Shown piece after piece: positions 33,296-43,959 of a DNA stretch of 64,000 nt (within the stretch, counting starts at the first letter, position 1; every line of letters begins with the position of its first letter). The DNA lies in the NCBI GenBank assembly GCA_946811695.1, contig OX328125.1, positions 38,432,227 to 38,496,226 of the forward strand, in the 5' to 3' direction. The DNA comes from Gonocerus acuteangulatus. Its lineage: Eukaryota > Arthropoda > Insecta > Hemiptera > Coreidae. The notes below the pieces were generated by a model that saw only the letters and a program-made list of their open reading frames with translations, did no database searches and was not told where the DNA came from. The position numbers and the translations under genes are program-made.

Positions 33296-33361
33296 TTGAA
33301 GGCTGTGAAACAACAAGGAGGCAGCTCCTTCATTCACATTTTTGTCAAATCGAAAAAATTT

Positions 33362-33407
33362 TGCGTTACAGAACCCCTAGACACCGAAAATGATGGTGGT
33401 TCAAATT

Positions 33408-33444
<37 letters not shown>

Positions 33445-33465
33445 GTGTGTGTGTGTATATGTATA

Positions 33466-33528
<63 letters not shown>

Positions 33529-34070
33529 CTGTTCGATTTTGATAATAATGGCCCGATTTTCATGAAATTTGGTACAAAAATCGTTCGTCTAATTTGAAAG
33601 GTAAAGTTTGTTAACCAGCAGAATCCGTCCACCGGAACATGGTTTTTGGAGCGAAATTCGTGCGAAAAAAATATTTAGGCTTACATCATATGCTTTTAAG
33701 TACTCGTTTTATAGGCTTCTTGGGCTAGTAAAACGAATGGAACCATTTTTAAGGCGATAGCTTTAACCCTTTCCAAGAAAATTGGAAAAAATAGTTGTTA
33801 AATCAAGTTTTTGGTTTGGTTACTTAGAATCATTGGATTCGGTTAAATTTTTTTCTGCATATTTGAAATTCATTGACACAAAGATGTTCAAATGTTGGTT
33901 ACGTTTGGAATTAAGGAAAATAAAATATTTTATTAAGGGACATGAAAAGTTTTGGGAACATTCCTTCATATCTCGAAATTAGTTGTGAAATCGTGGTAAG
34001 TGGATAGAAACCCTTCGAAAGCTTAGTAAATTATCTACAAAAAAGGTTCTAGAGACTTTTTTTTTCTTTT
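33362..34070 (-). mobile_element. Helentron-like element H4, both ends missing
   Basis: Matches the interior of H3 from ACAGAACCCCTAGA(C/G)ACCG through the (TA)n and the ATGAAATTTGGTAC block, to the ACAAAAAAGGTTCTAGAG block. It ends in a T-run at about 34062-34090. Neither terminus is present. Confidence 0.65.
33411..33524. repeat. (TA)n with (TG)n interruption inside H4
   Basis: About 110 bp, TA-GTGTGTGTG-TA. Frames through it are Tyr/Ile repeats only. Confidence 0.9.
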
Positions 34071-35057
34071 TTTTTTTTTTTTTTTTTTTGGAAGCCTTGT
34101 AAAATTTAAGTGTTACGATTTATTTCGCATAAGTTATGCGCAAAAAACAATGTTCCGGTGGTCGGATTCTACTTGTTAACTAACTTGACTTTTCAAATAA
34201 CACAAAATATTTTTGTAGCAAATTGCATTGAAATCGGTAAATTTTGATCCTGCTAGAGAGTGAACAGGAATTTATACATTAGTACATTTATGTACAAATT
34301 TGTGAAATACTGGGTTTTAAGCCGGATTGCGTCATGAGGTCAACCTCATAAGCGGGTTTCCTTCTTTTGGAGGCTGGGAGAAAAAGTGTAAACTCAGGGT
34401 TTTTATCAAGAAAAAGCCTGAATTCAACGCCATATTCATTTGAAACTCCTTCCGAAATGTCGACTCCCCGGGGAAATAAATTTGTACACAAATTGATAAT
34501 TTTGAATTCAAACAAGTGATAAAAGATGGTGAGAAAGTTTTACTAGAATATGTAAATTCGGAGTTAAATAATGTATTTCTTAGTTGAAGACTTGGCTGAA
34601 GAAGGATTAGCGCTCAGGTCGAAAGTGCGTTTAACAAAAGAATAATTTATACAGGCTACAATATTATTCCACACAAATTCTAGAGGTTCTCCAAAGGGAA
34701 ATCATCATCTGAATTCTCACTCTTCAAGGGAAAAGGCTGAATGGTGAATTTAAAATTCAGATGAGTGGAGCGGAAAACCAACTCAATGTTTCCAAGTGCA
34801 TTGAATGAGTTTGGAAACATACTTCTAGCTTAGAAACATACTTCTAGCTTAGAAGTGTAAGTATATTACGGGGAGAATCGACAAGGTAAAATAAATTCTT
34901 TACAATAGAAGAAAATCTACTTACTGAAATTCTACTCCAATTATAGAGAGTCCAGTATCAGAGACCTGGTTAACTATAGTATCCGATAAAATTCACGAAT
35001 TTAAAAAATATCATGTGATGCCTTGCAGCAAGGCAATTAAAGATAAATCAAGAGGGA
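34071..35057. other. Mostly unassigned; Helentron-like 3' scrap at 34330-34390
   Basis: At 34330-34390 the run GTCATGAGGTCAACCTCATAAGC with TTTCCTTCTTTTGGAGG resembles a decayed 3' hairpin of the H group. The rest shows no gene. Confidence 0.4.
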
Positions 35058-35099
35058 GAGATACTTTTCTTATCATTATAATGATAAGAAAAGTATCTC
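35058..35099. repeat. Perfect 42-bp palindrome without spacer
   Basis: GAGATACTTTTCTTATCATTA is followed immediately by its exact reverse complement, centred between 35078 and 35079. Confidence 0.9.
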
Positions 35100-35180
35100 A
35101 TATTGAAATAATAGAAAATTTTTCTGGTTTATTTGCAAAATTAAAAACAAAAGCAAGGTTCTTATTGTTGTTAACATATT

Positions 35181-35431
35181 GTCCCTACCATGTCAAACTA
35201 TCGAATATGAAAATCGGAGCAATACAAGAACGAACATATTCTGGCCTTTGACGAAGTAATGTATTGAAAAGTGGTCTTATTCGATACTTTATTTAAGACA
35301 TTAGAGGCTATTCTATAAAGGGGGTTGAGTTCCGACAATTTGCGACAAGCCGTATCGTCCACACTCCAAGAGCAAAGTCCCGAATCTAAAACCGAGATTT
35401 TTCATATTCGACAGTTTGGCATGGCAGGGAC
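35181..35431. mobile_element. MITE family with GTCCCTACCATG ends, copy 1
   Basis: Starts GTCCCTACCATGTCAAACTA and ends TTTGGCATGGCAGGGAC, forming roughly 35-bp imperfect inverted ends. The same sequence is present at 40919-41149. No coding. Confidence 0.75.
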
Positions 35432-35802
35432 GCACACAGGATTATCAAATATTCCGGATTACGGGATGCATGTCGAAAAAATGGATAGAGGTGAAAATTA
35501 AACGAAAAGTAGACTATAAGACTAGTATATATTTAATGTAAGATGACTAAAATAGAATGGCACACTGTTAGAATTATACTGGCTCAGTCGAAAGCTATAA
35601 ACTGAACTGGCAACAAGTACGTATTTGATTACAGATAGTGTTTCCGGGAATTTCTCTATAAACCCGTTGGGCACCACGGGGTTGTTGGGAAGGGGATTTC
35701 GCAGAATTCATGCATGAGAACTGAAGAGACGCACTTTTCATGTTTGACCTTGACACCCCTGCCATGCCGGATTATTAAGCATGTCGAATTAGAGGAAGTT
35801 TA
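35432..35802. other. Gene-free sequence
   Basis: Near 35740-35790 are words reminiscent of the MITE ends (TGCCATGCC, GTCGAATTAG) but there is no clear element. Confidence 0.4.

Positions 35803-35840
<38 letters not shown>
35803..35840. repeat. (TA)n microsatellite
   Basis: TA tract immediately 5' of SINE C copy 1. Confidence 0.88.
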
Positions 35841-35842
<2 letters not shown>

Positions 35843-36177
35843 GGGCGAGGTTAGCTCAGTGGTAGAGCACTGGCATAAGCTGGAGGCCTGAGTTCAAATC
35901 CCAAGCAAGCACTAAAGATTTTTTCTTCTAGTGTCTTCGTTCATGGGTTGAATTCGGCCTCCCTGACCGTCCCTAGGCCAACCCAGCCTTTAATAAATTT
36001 AATAATGGGTACCTTGGGTGCTAATTACTCCAGCAGTCGAAGCAGCCAAGGGGAAAATCAGGCGGCCGGAGCATAGTACTGACTTCACTATCTCCCTAGT
36101 GTGCCGAACGGTCATGAATCAGATACCTCTATAGTATCTGCCCCTCAGGGCCCTCGTTGCCTTATACGGGACTGAAT

Positions 36178-36180
<3 letters not shown>
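35841..36180 (+). mobile_element. tRNA-derived SINE (family C), copy 1, with (TA)n tail
   Basis: The head resembles a tRNA-Ala: A box TTAGCTCAGTGGTAGAGC and B box GAGTTCAAATCCC. A non-tRNA body of about 260 bp follows and runs into (TA)n at 36181-36249 instead of poly(A). The acceptor stem does not pair and no 3' tRNA end exists, so this is not a tRNA gene. An inverted second copy is at 38603-38928. Confidence 0.78.

Positions 36181-36249
<69 letters not shown>
36181..36249. repeat. (TA)n tail of SINE C copy 1
   Basis: About 66 bp of TA starting where the SINE body ends. The second copy shows the same junction at 38602. Confidence 0.88.
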
Positions 36250-36252
<3 letters not shown>

Positions 36253-37489
36253 TCCATCTAGCAGTTAGCCACTGGACCTGGGGGTGACTCAGTTTGTTAT
36301 TTTTTTTTTTCGTGTTCAACGGCGTAGCAACTATTGGGCTATTAACCCCGAGCTATCTACAGGTTGCCACCCTTTTATAATACCAAAAGCACGTGGTCAG
36401 CCACCCATTCAACTGGTGGGGCCACGCCCTACGTTCCTCAACTTCGGTTATCTACGGGAACTGGTGCTTTCTTGGTGGATAAGGCCGTTGGCACCGTTTG
36501 TTATTATAAATATTATTTTTATAATCGAGTTCGGTGAATTAACAAAATTAATTCAAAGCCAAGCAATTATCCAGAGAGACCTTACACCCGTAGAATTTGC
36601 TACTAAAGTAGCTTATCCAAGAGAGCAAGTGTGATGTAGGTTGAGGAGATACGTATGTCTAAACTCTCACGAGCCTCTCCTTTAGAATTAAGACATATCG
36701 CCTCACTTTTCAAGAGTCGAGCTAGGCATTACTCGCTCACCCCAAGAAAAAGTCAGGAAAAAACTCAGCGTAGAGGTGACGAGCTCACCCTCCTTTTTTC
36801 TCCCTAATCTTTCCCTCCTCGAATCTGTATAATCGAATACTTCTCAGAGTTTTTACCGACGCCTGGCCGTTTTTACAAGGGGAGTGCAGACGTCTGGATA
36901 AGCGAAGGTACCCTAACCCTTAGGAATACGTTAGCTTATTGAGTCGGATAAAATGTTTCTGAGGAATATCAATAATGTTATGTAATGCTTTGTGTTCCAA
37001 GATGATATTTACATTGATTCTTAACAAAAAAAAAATACAACTTTAACAATTTTGGACAATTCTAAAGAACGGCAAAGAACAAGGGAGAAAACATTTTTAT
37101 TAATTTGCATGATAACATTGTCTTAGGATCTACGAAGGGATAATAACATGCCAAAAACGTTTTTAACCAGGACAGGGTTATGGCTTTTCTTCTAACCTTT
37201 TTAACAAAAGCTACAACGCGTTGTGCGAATCAAACACACATTCCTACGCATGGAGTGTTTAAGCCTTAGGAACCATTGCCATCGTGTCTCCGAATTTGGA
37301 TTACGATTGGTAAAGTTAAAAAAAAAAACACTAAAAAACACATGATCTTCTAATAAACTCAATATAGGTGGGTTGCAAGCGCGTACTCCCCCCAATACAT
37401 ACGGAGTACAAAGATACAACAATTTTACATAACTGTACTGTCATTATTTATTTATTTTTAACGTTTGAACATTCAAATTATAAATAAAA
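36250..37489. other. Unassigned, with two SINE B scraps
   Basis: At 36350-36400 a stretch ending CAGGTTGCCACCCTTTTATA, and at 37170-37290 a stretch with AGAAAAGC... and GCGAATCAAACACAC, look like decayed family-B SINE tails in minus orientation. The 116-codon frame at 36284-36634 overlaps this and has no motif. Confidence 0.4.
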
Positions 37490-38174
37490 GTCCGTCACGC
37501 AGGATCTGCATAACTAAGCACTTTCCTCACAATTTGGGTAGTGTAGACTGGTTTCCAGAACAATTTGCTTAAAATATCCTACATAAATAAAATAAAAACA
37601 TGAATAGTTCTTTTTTAATTTTGTAATGAGTAACTGATCAACTATTAATTTGCTTCCAGAGTTATGTTTACACATGGTACCTACTACACTACGTAATAAA
37701 TAAAAAAAACCTCATATTATCGTATTTTGATCTAACGCAAGAACAGGATACAGTCCCTCTAGTGGTAGAAAGCGCTCCTTGCGGCGGCTTTGTGAACCTA
37801 CGTCTGACGGGCTTTTCTATTGAAATATATTACAAAGTGAACCCCCCTTTCCGATTGACCGATTCAGCTCATTTTTACAACACTTCTTTCTCATGAGTTA
37901 CCCACGACCTATACCGCCTTTCGTTACAATACACCAGAAATTACGACCGGTATGAGTGAGTATATTATAGTAATTTGGGTCCGGACTAAACCTCCTAATC
38001 AACCGATTTAGTTTATTTTTACAACACATATTTACCTAAAGATTACCACTAAACCACCCTTCCGGTGGACCGATTTTGGTGGTTAACGAACTCGTTCAAT
38101 CGTTTGCTAATTGAATGCTATATACTAAGTTTCGTGATGAAAAAACAAAAACTCTGGCCGCTATCGTGTTAACA

Positions 38175-38230
<56 letters not shown>

Positions 38231-38406
38231 TATATATATATGCATATATATATATATATATAGATATATATAGATATATATAAATTTTAACCGGGGTCAT
38301 TTTCAGTGTCTACTAGGTAGGATCGATAAAGATTTGAAGAAATTTTTCAAAAATTCCGTCATGAGTGCAACCTCAATAGCTACTTTCCTTCGGAGGAAAG
38401 TGCTAA
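37490..38406 (+). mobile_element. Helentron-like element H8, second subfamily
   Basis: The 5' end GTCCGTCACGCAGGATCTGC leads to TAAGCACTTTCCTC. The 3' end is the hairpin CTTTCCTTCGGAGGAAAG followed by TGCTAA, so the subterminal repeats (TAAGCACTTTCCTC and GAGGAAAGTGCTAA) are inverted, as in H1-H3, but with different sequence. A (TA)n array at 38176-38282 occupies the same internal place. Non-coding. Confidence 0.68.
38176..38282. repeat. (TA)n inside H8
   Basis: TA with GCATA and GATA variants. Confidence 0.88.
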
Positions 38407-38538
38407 AAGTATAGTCAACCTTTCCATTGGAAATAAAAGCAGAAGGAATAAAATGTAATAATAATATGGATGAACTGCGAGAAAACAACGAGACCAGAGT
38501 GACAGAAATTAAATTATATAGAAGAAATTAAAATTAGA

Positions 38539-38539
<1 letters not shown>

Positions 38540-38602
<63 letters not shown>
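38540..38602. repeat. (TA)n tail of SINE C copy 2
   Basis: TA tract at the 3' end of the minus-strand SINE. Confidence 0.88.
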
Positions 38603-38605
<3 letters not shown>

Positions 38606-38928
38606 CAGTCCCTTAACAGGCCATGATGGCCCTGATGGGCAGATACCATAGAGGTATCTGATTCATGACCATACGGCACACTAGGGAGATAGTGTGGTCA
38701 GTACTATGCTCCGGCCGCCTGATTTTCCCCTTGGCTGCTTCGACTGCTGGAGTCATTAGCACCCAAGGTACCCATTATTAAATTAATTAAAGGCTGGGTC
38801 GGCCTAGGGACGGTCAGGGAGGCCGAATTCAACCCATGAACGAAGACACTAGAAGAAAAACTTTTTAGTGCTTGCTCGGGATTTGAACTCAGGCCTCCAG
38901 CTTATTAGTCCAGTGCCCTACGGTCTGA
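38603..38928 (-). mobile_element. tRNA-derived SINE (family C), copy 2
   Basis: Body closely similar to 35841-36180. The B box TGAGTTCAAATCCC is retained, but the A-box head is cut off at about 38928, where a decayed Helentron-like 3' end (38930-39010, hairpin TCTCCTCGATATGGAGG) abuts it. Confidence 0.75.
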
Positions 38929-38929
38929 A

Positions 38930-39010
38930 ACGTGGAATTATCGTAGAATTGTTTCATGAGGTCAACTATAGGAACGGGTCTCCTCGATATGGAGGGAGGA
39001 AACGAACTGA
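38930..39010 (+). mobile_element. Helentron-like 3' end fragment
   Basis: CTGAAACGTGGAATTATCG... TTTCATGAGGTCAAC, then a hairpin of TCTCCTCGATATGGAGGGAGG. Matches the 3' portion of the H group after the (TA)n position. Confidence 0.5.
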
Positions 39011-39360
39011 ACTCCAACCGGTATAAAAGCTTTTCAAATTTTAATTGGCGATGTTTTTGATAATGGGCTGTGATTCGTAGATATATCGGATCTCAAAATC
39101 AGTTCATGATCATGTGATAATTGTTTTCCTACGAAAAAGCATAAGGGAAAATAAAATAGTAAATTTACAACAACAAAAAACAGCTAACTTTTTATCTTAC
39201 ACCTTGGAAATCTGCCTTGAGACTATCTCTACCGCAAACCCTTAAGCTCTCGATGGGAGTTAGCTGAGGTGAAATCAGCGGAGTAGAATGGATGTAGTTT
39301 ATCTACGGAATGAGAAATTGGTGCTGGTGAGTAGATCGTTAATCTGTTCCGGGGCATTAG
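39011..39360. other. Gene-free sequence
   Basis: Nothing recognised. Confidence 0.4.
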
Positions 39361-40885
39361 CTCTGCCAACAGATAGCTAGCCTCCTTCTGACGAACTCAA
39401 CATTTCTTACAGATTCTACTACTAATTTATCTACATTCGCAAACAGATATCATTCACAAACTGATCTCATTGACAAACAGTTAACATTTACCAGCTGATC
39501 TCATTCACAAACAGATATCATTCACCAGCTGATCTCAGCTCTGCCAACAGATAGCTAACCTCCTTCTGACGAACTCAACATTCCTTATAGATTCTACTAC
39601 TAATTTATCTACATTATCAAACAGATGTCATTCACATACAGATAGCATTCACCAGCTGATCTCATTCACAAACAGATATCATTCCTAGCAGATCTCAGTT
39701 CTGCCAACAGATAGCTAACCCTCCTTCTGAAGAACTCAAATCCTTACAGATTCTACTACTAATTTATCTACATTCGCAAACAGATATCTTTCACAAACAG
39801 ATAGAATTCACCAGCTGATCTCATGGAGAAACAGTTATCATTCACCAGCTGATCTCTTTCACAAACAGATATCATTCCTAGCTGATCTCATTCACAAACA
39901 AATATCATTCACCAGCTAATCTCAGCTCAGCCAACAGATAGCTAACCTCCTTCTGACGAACTCAAACCCTTACAGATTCTACTACTAATTTATGTACATT
40001 CGCAAACAGATGTCATTCACAAACAGATAGCATTCACCAGCTGATCTCATTCACAAACAGATATCATTCCAAGCAGATCTCAGTTCTGCCAACAGATAGC
40101 TAACCCTCCTTCTGAAGAACTCAAACCCTTACAGATTCTACTACTAGTTTATCTACATTCGCAAACAGATGTCATTCACCAGCTGATCTCATTCACAAAC
40201 AGATATCATTCACCAGCTAATCTCAGCTCTGCCAACAGATAGCTAACCTCCTTCTGACGAACTCAACATTCCTTACAGATTCTACTACTAATTTATCTAC
40301 ATTCTCAAACAGATGTCATTCACAAACAGATAGCATTCACCAGCTGATCTCATTCACAAACAGATATCATTCCTAGCAGATCTCAGTTCTGCCAACAGAT
40401 AGCTAACCCTCCTTCAGAAGAACTCAAATCCTTACAGATTCTACTACTAATTTATCTACATTCGCAAACAGATGTCTTTCACAAACAGATAGCATTCACC
40501 AGCTGATCTCATTGAGAAACAGTTATCATTCACCAGCTGATCTCATTCACAAACAGATATCATTCCTAGCTGATCTCATTCACAAACAAATAACATTCAC
40601 CAGCTCATCTCATTCACAAACAGATACCATTTACCATCTGATCTTATTCACAAACACTTATCGTTCAACCGTCTTATCACATTCACAAACAGATATTATT
40701 CACCAGCTCATCTCATTCACAAATAGATATCATTCACCAGCTTATCTCATTCGCAAACATATATCATTCACTAGCTGATCTCATTCACATACAGATATCA
40801 TTCATCAGCTCATCTCATTCACAAACAGATGTCATTCACCAGCTGATTTCATTCTCAAACAGATGTCATTCAACCAGCTGACATC
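39361..40885. repeat. Higher-order satellite built on a 17-bp unit
   Basis: The basic monomer is 34 bp, made of two related 17-mers (CATTCACAAACAGATAT and CATTCACCAGCTGATCT). Seven higher-order units each begin GCCAACAGATAGCTA and run through a unique block (CTCCTTCTGACGAACTC, AGATTCTACTACTA). They start at 39365, 39543, 39703, 39930, 40088, 40231 and 40391. Their lengths (178, 160, 227, 158, 143, 160) differ by close to multiples of 17. After 40560 only 34-bp units remain. The 88-codon frame at 40512-40778 is a by-product. Confidence 0.92.
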
Positions 40886-40918
40886 AGTCATCAACTTCGG
40901 ATCTTATATCATTCAATA

Positions 40919-41149
40919 CCTACTATGTCAAACTATCGAAAATGCAAATCGTAGCAAAATAGGAACGAACATATTCTATCCATTGACGAAGTAATATATT
41001 GAAAAATGGTCTTATTCGATACTTCATTTAAGGCATTAATGGCTATTCCATAAAGGGGTTAGAGTTGCCACAAGCCGTATCGTTCCCAATGCAAGAGTAA
41101 AATCCACGAATGAGATTTTTCTATTCGATAGTTCGACATGGTAGGGACG
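40919..41149. mobile_element. MITE family with GTCCCTACCATG ends, copy 2
   Basis: Same family as 35181-35431, with ends CTACTATGTCAAACTATCG and GTTCGACATGGTAGGGAC. It lies 34 bp from the end of the satellite. Confidence 0.72.
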
Positions 41150-41823
41150 ACATTATAATAATTATTAGCTTTGAAACTAAAGAGAGTCAGGGAAATATAC
41201 AAAAACACTCGTAGCCATCTTATATATCACTGCTATATTGATTAAATGTCCATTTACATATAGTTAAATACACTAATAGAAAATACATAATTTTCAGACT
41301 ATATTTTTAGGATCCCCTGCGTACTCTTGTAGGATAATGATCCTCGAAACACCCAGCAGTACCAATATTAGAACTAGGACCAGTATACTTGGACCCACGT
41401 GGCTCTATAAATAGTCCAAGAGCTAACATGAAAAAGTGAGCATGACAGAACGGAAGATTGGATTCGAGAGATTTTAGAGAACTTTAATTGCTAATAAAAA
41501 ATACGCATATCGTTCTAGTGTTCTAAGTGTTCGGTAATGGCGGCCGGAAATGATTATTTTTAATTACCAGGTAATCACTGAGGACTCATCTCAAAATTTG
41601 TATCTATCTTAAATGGAGTACTCCAAAAGATTTTCGCGGGACAAGGTCAAACAAGAGCGTTACAAAATGTCGTGTGTTAGTAGCATTAGAGGCTCCCTGC
41701 ACTGGGCGCACAGATAAGTATAAGTAGAACCTGGGCGCGATGGCCCAGCGCACAGATCTGTGTAAGTAGCAGAAAATGGGTCAACATACAATTAGTATGA
41801 CTCAAGACTTAAACATTAGGTAA
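41150..41823. other. Gene-free sequence
   Basis: Nothing recognised. Confidence 0.4.
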
Positions 41824-41958
41824 AATATATATCGTGATTTGTAAGCCTCGTGGAATATTAGACAGGATACAAAACATACTGTCGAAAAAAATATATATCG
41901 TGATTAGTAAGCCTCGTGGAATATTAGACAGGATACAAAACATACTGTCGAAAAAAAT
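41824..41958. repeat. Two-copy tandem repeat, about 66 bp
   Basis: ATATATCGTGATT(T/A)GTAAGC through GGATACAAAACATACTGTCG occurs twice in tandem, nearly identical. This explains the repeated peptide in the 107-codon frame at 41834-42157. Confidence 0.85.
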
Positions 41959-42329
41959 ATTCTCAGTAGCTGTTCAAATTGGAATTATTTATTTACTTTT
42001 GTATATATGTTACGGTGAACGACCGAGAATGACGACATTCACCGATGAATGTCAACAAACACCCAATCTATCGGTGAATGATCGAATATTTTATTACATT
42101 CTTGTAGATTCGGACCCTCACCGGCGTATGTGGACAATCACAGATATGCTCTGGTGAATGTCCAAAAGAGAGGAGTCGATTAGGAGGCAACAGGCTGTTT
42201 ACCGCCAAATCCTTTTCTCTGCTTGGATTCAGTCAGCTTTGTCAGTCTTATGCAAGGTTTGATGGTGACAACAACGTCTTGTAAATTTTTTAACAAGATC
42301 AATTTTTTTCTTTTTCTTTAAAAACTTTC

Positions 42330-42387
42330 GTCAATCCAACTCGCTAAAATTAATAGAATTCTATTAATTTTTGCGAGTCGGATTGAC
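42330..42387. repeat. Hairpin with 29-bp arms centred on GAATTC
   Basis: GTCAATCCAACTCGC... pairs with ...GCGAGTCGGATTGAC; 27 of 29 positions pair and there is no spacer. Confidence 0.85.
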
Positions 42388-42437
42388 TAGAGTTTTGATA
42401 TCTTCTTGAGCGAGCATAGCGAGCGGAAACGCATAGC

Positions 42438-42572
42438 ATGTATGCCCAAAAGCGACAGGTTACGACGTACTCTCATTGCAAAAGGAAGCGTTCCACAAAG
42501 AAATGCAGTTGTAAAAACAAGGGCCTTTTGTGCAATTCAAAGTGTCATAATAGTTTAATTAATAAGATTTGA
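42438..42572 (+). CDS. Cysteine-rich mini-ORF, possible CXC-type zinc motif remnant
   Basis: 44 codons from ATG to TGA; the frame is open from 42420. The key stretch is HCKRKRSTKKCSCKNKGLLC followed by NSKCHNS, that is C-x8-C-x-C-x6-C-x3-C. Lys-rich CSCK...G..C...C patterns are seen in tesmin/TSO1-type CXC motifs and in the C-termini of some transposon-encoded proteins. The upstream half of a CXC module is not present in frame, so this would be a terminal fragment or last exon. It lies inside the inverted-repeat element 41990-42885 and may be its only coding trace. The assignment is from the motif alone. Confidence 0.4.
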   Translation: MYAQKRQVTTYSHCKRKRSTKKCSCKNKGLLCNSKCHNSLINKI

Positions 42573-42885
42573 ATTACATAATTTAGTAAGTTTTTTATTA
42601 CTATTATTTTCCTTTCTCATTTTGAATGTACTGTGTGTTTTACGTTCTTAGTCATTCCTCTCAGAAAGAGCGGCTAAAAATGTATCGCGACTGAATTACG
42701 GAGAAGAAAATATAAATCTCAGAAATGGTCAATATTCACCATTAATGCACGGTGGTTGTCGACATTCACAGGGGACAAATATTGCGGACATACACCAAGC
42801 GACTATGTGTTTGTTGACATTCACCGGTGAATGTCGACATTCACCAGATTTCGGTGTTTCACCGTAACACATACACAAAGAAGCA

Positions 42886-43578
42886 GACAATTTTATGTTT
42901 ATTGTCGCTCGCTTTCTGAGCAACGTGCTTCAGTTACACTACTCCTCTGGGACTGAAATTTAAATGGGAAAATCAGGGGCTAGTCAATAGATGCGTAACA
43001 ATGAGTCAATAAGTTTAACAAATAGTAATATACGCAATTGATGAAAAATCATGTTGCTCTCCAACCCTTGGAGATTAATTACTGAACAAACTGAGTCAAG
43101 AAGATTCAGATCGTTATTTTTGAAGTTTCTTCCTTCTAGAAAATCAATTCCTGGAGCTCATCCTCCCGCGAAGACTGAACGTGGAAGCGGAGAGTGAGTC
43201 AATAGATGTAAGATAGTGCTACATCCCTATCGGACTAGTAATTGCATGTAGCTATAGAGCAATAAATAAAATAGAAGACTCCCAGCAATTATGCTAATGT
43301 TCTGGTACCTATCAGGATCCTTCTTACAAAAAAATAGTAGCTCTTCATACACAACTCTCGACCAAACATATCTGCTTTATCCGAACCTTATGGTCTTAGG
43401 CATTTTAGTAATTTCCCGGTGTTGATAAGAAATATCCATGTTTCATTTCAATTTACAATCTCATATAGAAGTAATGTATATACATTTTGAGTATATTTTT
43501 GCCTTATATAGTAGATTTAGGAAGGAAGGACTATGTTTTACCCATGCTTTTTTTCCCCCATTTTTTTCATTTAAATTT
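42886..43578. other. Gene-free sequence
   Basis: Nothing recognised. Confidence 0.4.
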
Positions 43579-43594
43579 TGTAAATCCAGTAAAT

Positions 43595-43656
<62 letters not shown>

Positions 43657-43672
43657 ATTTACTGGATTTACA
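43579..43672. repeat. (TA)n array flanked by 20-bp inverted repeats
   Basis: TGTAAATCCAGTAAATCAAT (43579-43598) and its exact reverse complement (43653-43672) bracket about 54 bp of pure TA. The whole can fold as one hairpin or cruciform. Confidence 0.88.
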
Positions 43673-43959
43673 GTATTGAATATATATATATATATCAATT
43701 CGTATTTTGGTATTTCCCTTACAATACCGAAAGAAAACCGAATAGTACTTTTTACAACAAAAAAATGCACTTAACATGTGCCCTTTCACTAAAAGGCTAT
43801 GTTTGACGTTTGACACTCTTGAAAATACAGTTTCTAAAATATTCTGTAATCCGGAGAGAATGTTTCATATCTCTAGCGATTAAAAATTATTTTAAAGATA
43901 CGAGGATCATCAAGGTATTGTACGCTCAGTCAAAACTAGATATACCGGTTTTTGATACT
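43673..43959. other. Gene-free sequence
   Basis: Contains a short (TA)n at 43679-43695. No gene. Confidence 0.4.

Larger units (their letters stand above)
41990..42885. mobile_element. Inverted-repeat element with GTTACGGTGAA ends
   Basis: The left end (about 41990-42160) with TGTTACGGTGAAC, GACATTCACCGATGAATG and GTCAACAAACAC is inverted at the right end (about 42725-42885) with GTGTTTGTTGACATTCACCGG and TTCACCGTAACAC. Arms are diverged. Inside are a 29-bp-arm hairpin (42330-42387) and a cysteine-rich mini-ORF (42438-42572). Class unknown. Confidence 0.6.

Noticed and set aside
35841..35915. A genuine tRNA-Ala gene
   Set aside because: A and B boxes are present, but the acceptor stem does not pair and the sequence continues into a 260-bp body repeated at 38603-38928; it is a SINE head.
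36284..36634. 116-codon frame
   Set aside because: Overlaps a decayed SINE B tail; no motif and no conservation evidence.
39361..40885. CRISPR array
   Set aside because: Spacers are not unique; the sequence is a nested tandem repeat in a eukaryotic context.
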